This document shows positions 60,703 through 64,000 of a stretch of 64,000 bases of DNA, in pieces; the stretch's first letter is position 1, and each line of letters starts with the position of its first letter. The notes below the pieces were generated by a model, which saw nothing but the letters and a program-made list of their open reading frames with translations, was not told the DNA's origin and did not search any database. This stretch comes from Methylophaga sp. (GTDB taxonomy: Bacteria > Pseudomonadota > Gammaproteobacteria > Nitrosococcales > Methylophagaceae), in the NCBI GenBank assembly GCA_026988435.1, contig JALSLH010000083.1:78558-142557 (forward strand), given 5' to 3'. The position numbers were made by a program, and so were the translations under genes.

Positions 60703-61143
60703 TTAATTTTTTAATAGTGTTAATGGGTAACGATGTCCAGCAAGATAATCATCAAAACAATCTTGAACTAAAGGGCTACGAAACGTTGCTTTTCTTCTTT
60801 TTAATTGCTTTTGATTTAACCAAAAAGCTTGGTTTATGTCTGGGTCAAGCGTTAGGCTTGAATCGGCCTGAATTGGATTGCCTGTAAAGCAAAATCGCAT
60901 ATAGGTATCACCATTATTTGGAAGCTGCCAACGATAAATTCCTACTAACGCTGTTGGTTTAAAGGTCCATGTCGTTTCTTCACGTGTTTCACGAATCACC
61001 GCTTCGATTAGGCTTTCGCCGGATTCGAGGTGACCTGCGGGTTGATTGAGTGTCATCTTGCCGTCTATTTCTTCCTCGACCATCAGAAAGCGATTGTCGA
61101 GTTCGATTACTGCGGCGACGGTGGTGCGTGGAGTCCAAATCAT
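60703..61143 (-). CDS. NUDIX hydrolase (NudJ-like phosphatase)
   Basis: A 146-residue NUDIX protein. The NUDIX box reads GHLESGESLIEAVIRETREETTW, with the expected Glu residues but Thr where Gly usually stands near the end. It has the NudJ-type C terminus (FRSPLVQDCFDDYLAGHRYPL). Likely substrates are nucleoside or thiamin-pyrimidine pyrophosphates. It overlaps the preceding RluE-like gene by 155 bases in another frame, more than usual. Confidence 0.88.
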   Translation of the reverse strand: MIWTPRTTVAAVIELDNRFLMVEEEIDGKMTLNQPAGHLESGESLIEAVIRETREETTWTFKPTALVGIYRWQLPNNGDTYMRFCFTGNPIQADSSLTLDPDINQAFWLNQKQLKRRKATFRSPLVQDCFDDYLAGHRYPLTLLKN

Positions 61144-61714
61144 TTGAAGATTTTATCATGCCTGAGCGGAGATCAGGGGCTGGAACTTCCTTCCATCTCC
61201 CTGATGCAATGTTATCAATGGTCCAATCACCAATAGCATAGCGTATCAAACGCAATGTAGGATGACCAATCGCGGCAGTCATACGCCGTACTTGTCTGTT
61301 TTTACCTTCAGTTATTTTGAGTTCAAGCCATTGAGTAGGAATGGCTTTTCGTTCACGAATAGGGGGAGTGCGTAGCCATATATCAGGAGGCTCAATTAAT
61401 TTAGCTTTGGCAGGTTTAGTAAAACCATCTTTTAATTCAATACCCTGCCGTAAATTTTCTAAAGCTGAATCAGTTGGAATTTTTTCAACTTGAACCCAGT
61501 ATGTTTTCTCAAGTTTATACTGAGGGTCGCTAATTTGATGCTGTAACGGCCCCGAATCAGTCAGTATAACCAAGCCTTCGCTATCACGATCTAATCGTCC
61601 TGCAGGGTAAATATGGTTGATATCAATATAGTCTTTTAGTGTGCTTCTATTACCGCAATCGGTGAACTGCGTGAGTACATCATAGGGTTTATTAAAACAG
61701 ATTAGTTTTGCCAT
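60989..61714 (-). CDS. rluE: RluE-like 23S rRNA pseudouridine synthase (long out-of-frame tail overlap)
   Basis: A single-domain RsuA-family synthase. Catalytic Asp is in PAGRLDRDSEGLVILT; other family motifs are GKNRQVRRMTAAIGHPTLRLIRYAIGDWTI. RluE in E. coli modifies U2457 of 23S rRNA. I chose the ATG at 61714 (MAKLICFNKP), not the upstream start in the track. The family would end near GRWKEVPAP; here the frame runs on for some 55 Arg/Ser/Asp-rich residues that read the NUDIX gene in the wrong frame. A lost stop or small indel is likely. Confidence 0.83.
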   Translation of the reverse strand: MAKLICFNKPYDVLTQFTDCGNRSTLKDYIDINHIYPAGRLDRDSEGLVILTDSGPLQHQISDPQYKLEKTYWVQVEKIPTDSALENLRQGIELKDGFTKPAKAKLIEPPDIWLRTPPIRERKAIPTQWLELKITEGKNRQVRRMTAAIGHPTLRLIRYAIGDWTIDNIASGRWKEVPAPDLRSGMIKSSNDLDSTHHRRRSNRTRQSLSDGRGRNRRQDDTQSTRRSPRIRRKPNRSGDS

Positions 61715-61818
61715 GTATGTCAGATAAGTCAGGTTGATTTTGAATAATGAGTACTTGTTATTGAAATAATAGCTAGTAACCGTGATAATGTCCCAATGCA
61801 TTATAAGGAATTAACGGT

Positions 61819-63841
61819 TTGTATACACCAATACAATTAAAAAAATGGCCAAAGTTATTTGCCATTCTAATTTTAGTGCTGACATTTCACCTGCAGGCTT
61901 TTGCCGAAGACAGTGATTCCATATTGCAGATGCCGCTAGAAGAACTATTGCAACAGCAAGTGTCATCCATAACTAAAAAGCTACAAAAAGTCGGTGATGT
62001 TGCAGCGGCAACCTATGTAATCACATCCAAAGATATTGCTCAATCAGGTGCGACTAATATCCCTGAAGCATTAAGGCTTGCGCCAGGTGTAAATGTTGCT
62101 GCAATTAATAACAATAGATGGGCTGTGTCGATTCGTGGCTTTAATAGTCGGGCTACAGATAAGTTATTAGTACTTGTTGATGGTCGTACCATCTATCCTG
62201 CTTTTTTCCCAGGTACGATATGGGAAAATAATGAAATCCCACTTAATTTAATTGAACGTATAGAAATTATGCGTGGTCCAGCGGCTTCTATATGGGGGAA
62301 TAATGCTGTTAATGGGGTGATTAATATTATAACCAAATCTGCCCATGATACAGTCGGAGCGCAGATTAATCTTAAGGCCGGTACTGAACAGCATTTACTT
62401 GCTACGGGTAGTTATGGTTGGGTGCTAGATGATGATACTAGTTTTCGTGTACATGCTTATTCTAGAAATACCGACGATTCGAAAGCTATATTTGATTCTG
62501 ATAGTGCCGATAGCTGGCAGTCACAGAACCTAGGTTTTAGATTAGATAAAGAATTGTCTCAAGGACGACTACTGGTTCAAGGCGGTGCGTTTAAGACCCA
62601 TATTAGTGATCGAATCATAGCCCCTAGATTTGATAGTGCAGTTGATATTCTTACAGATCCTAGAAAAAGTGATGGTGCACATCTGCAAGTTATGTGGGAA
62701 CAGCACTCTGCTAGTGAAACGATTAGTACTCTCCAAGGGTTTATTGAGTATATCGATTCAGACTTTGGTCTGGCAATAACCAAACGAAAAACAATGGATC
62801 TAGAATATCAACAACAACTCAAGTTATTTTCACAACATGATTTAATTTGGGGGGCAGGTTTTCGCTTATGGAGTGATAAAGCCGAATCGACACCTTATAT
62901 GCAAATGGAGACCGCCCAAAAAACTAGTAATTTGGTCAGTTTTTTTTATTCAGGATGATATAAGTCTTGTTCCTGATGAATGGATATTAACGTTAGGTAC
63001 TAGAGTAGAAAAGAAAACAGATGTTGAAATGGTTTTTTTACCGAATATTCGATTATTATGGATGCCAAATAATGAAAATAGCATATGGTCTTCTATATCA
63101 AAAGCATCACGTCAATCAACACGCGGTGAGCGAGAATCAAAATTTGTTATTTCTCCTCCATCAAGTGCAACATTATTTTTACCCGTTATTGCTGATGCTA
63201 ATGACTTCACAAAACCAGAAGACTTATACGCATTTGATTTTGGGTGGCGCAGACAGTGGGCATCATCTTTCTCAACAGACTTGGCGGGGTTTATTTATCG
63301 ATATAATGATTCGCGGTCAACACAGATTGTTATGCCAACAGCTTTCCCGCCAACACATATTGCACTCAAAGGCGGCAACGCATTAAATGTACACAGTCAT
63401 GGTGTTGAGTTAAGCACAAAGTGGCATCCATCTAAAGATTGGCAATTTTCGTTTAATTATAGCTGGAAGAAGATAAAGGCAGATTATGATGGTGTAGGCT
63501 TATTCTCTCCCTATGTCGATTCGACACCTAGAAACAGTCTATCATTACAATTTAATCACCAAATTAACGCTAATTGGAAGCTATCAGGAACCTTTCGCTA
63601 TGTTGATAGCATTGATGTATTTAGTCCTCTGCGAGATAACGGCAATGCCTATCATGTGCCATCCTATTCAACACTAGATTTAAAAGTAAACTATCAAGTA
63701 AGCCCTGATATAAAGCTATCAATTACGGGGCAAAATTTACTAGAAAGTGCTCATAAAGAATTTATTGATGATCTGTTTGCATCACCTGCAGCGGAAATAC
63801 AACGTTCTATTTACGTTGGCATTGAGTGGAATATTAAATGA
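61819..63841 (+). pseudogene. TonB-dependent receptor, split by a one-base frameshift in a T8 tract
   Basis: The two ORFs 61819-62958 and 62873-63841 are one outer-membrane receptor. The first has a signal peptide (FAILILVLTFHLQAFAED) and the plug (VTSKDIAQSGATNIPEALRLAPGVNVAAINNNRWAVSIRGF, MRGPAASIWGNNAVNGVINIIT); the second has barrel strands and ends in an aromatic-containing strand (SIYVGIEWNIK). The frames join at T8 (62940-62947): with seven Ts the protein reads LVSFFIQDDISL. The full product would be about 673 residues. It starts at TTG 61819 with AAGGA upstream. The fault may be a mutation, a phase-variation tract or a sequencing error. The ligand is unknown; it resembles Cir/vitamin-type receptors. 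Confidence 0.85.
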
Positions 63842-63866
63842 TGATTCCATTATCTTGTAGAAATAG

Positions 63867-64000
63867 TGGACTATTATGGTAATCCCCCCATTTTTAATGG
63901 AGATCAGTAGTAGATATTTTTCTCTGTGTTAATTTTAATTTCTGAATTGGTGTAATACCACCAATTCCCATATTAGGTCGTTCGTTATTATAAGTCCACA
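63867..64000 (-). mobile_element. End of an IS3-like insertion sequence (truncated by window)
   Basis: The element seems to end at TGGACTATTATGGTAATCCC (terminal repeat starting with TG), 25 bases past the TonB receptor stop. It holds the 3' end of a transposase gene, listed separately. The far end and any target duplication are outside the window. Confidence 0.75.
63894..64000 (-). CDS. IS3-family transposase, C-terminal 34 residues
   Basis: Too short for the ORF track. Read on the minus strand the window end encodes WTYNNERPNMGIGGITPIQK followed by about 14 residues and a TAA at 63894. This is the standard end of an IS3-family OrfB integrase domain (the NxxRPHxxLGxxTPxxxL pattern). The gene begins beyond the window. 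Confidence 0.85.
   Translation of the reverse strand, partial: WTYNNERPNMGIGGITPIQKLKLTQRKISTTDLH

Noticed and set aside
62873-63841. Second TonB ORF as a separate gene
   Set aside because: It has no start signal and continues the barrel exactly from the T8 frameshift point, so it is the 3' part of one gene.

Overview
This is a 64 kb chromosomal window from a low-GC gammaproteobacterium. The zipA-ligA pair, hrpA, hslR, dksA, darP, the mnmA-hflD pair and creBCD are a gammaproteobacterial set. A NADP-type monomeric isocitrate dehydrogenase, CbbY, an ExaC-type aldehyde dehydrogenase, Acs and a DSF (rpf) locus suggest an environmental, possibly aquatic, lineage of the Methylophaga/Cycloclasticus/Thiotrichales kind; that placement is a low-confidence inference. 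I saw no rRNA, no tRNA and no CRISPR array. The window opens inside moaA and closes inside an IS3-like insertion sequence.

Layout. 1-6.2 kb: moaA (3' part) and fdhD, then a diffusible-signal-factor locus with rpfG and rpfC facing rpfF. 6.4-13.4 kb: hslR, a 266-bp MITE-like element, acs, exaC with a divergent AraC-type regulator, a 2-Cys peroxiredoxin and dksA. 13.5-27.4 kb: cbbY, an aminotransferase, monomeric icd, an HBM chemoreceptor, cysZ with an FGGY kinase, queF, zipA-ligA, a TrpD2/YbiB-like gene and yjbQ, with REP-like palindromes in the gaps. 27.5-31.6 kb: an accessory island. It has a higBA toxin-antitoxin module with a near-consensus promoter, followed by three gene cassettes, all read on the minus strand and each ended by an attC-like site, with no integrase in the window. 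The largest cassette holds a complete restriction-modification pair plus a translationally coupled small gene. 31.6-36.5 kb: a creBCD-type operon. 36.6-39.5 kb: SulP transporter, UspA-type protein and darP. 39.5-43.1 kb: an OmpR-type two-component system with a PepSY protein, a cytochrome c and a glycine-zipper protein. 43.3-52.3 kb: a GGDEF/EAL protein, hrpA, and a LysR regulator divergent from an Old Yellow Enzyme gene. 52.5-61.8 kb: pyrC, ilvBHC, an mnmA-hflD-TIGR03790-S24-like run, a NUDIX hydrolase and an RluE-like pseudouridine synthase. 61.8-64 kb: a TonB-dependent receptor broken by one extra T in a T8 tract, then the IS end.

How parts work together. RpfF should make a cis-2-unsaturated fatty acid signal, RpfC should sense it and phosphorylate RpfG, and RpfG should degrade cyclic-di-GMP; the GGDEF/EAL protein could feed the same pool. 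ExaC and Acs form an acetaldehyde to acetate to acetyl-CoA route. IlvBHC carries out the shared first steps of branched-chain amino acid synthesis.

The strongest candidates for something unusual are the integrase-less cassette array with an R-M system as a multi-gene cassette, the probably leaderless higBA transcript with its operator in the promoter spacer, and the phase-variation-like T8 break in the TonB receptor. All calls rest on reading the sequence and the supplied ORF track; no searches were run.
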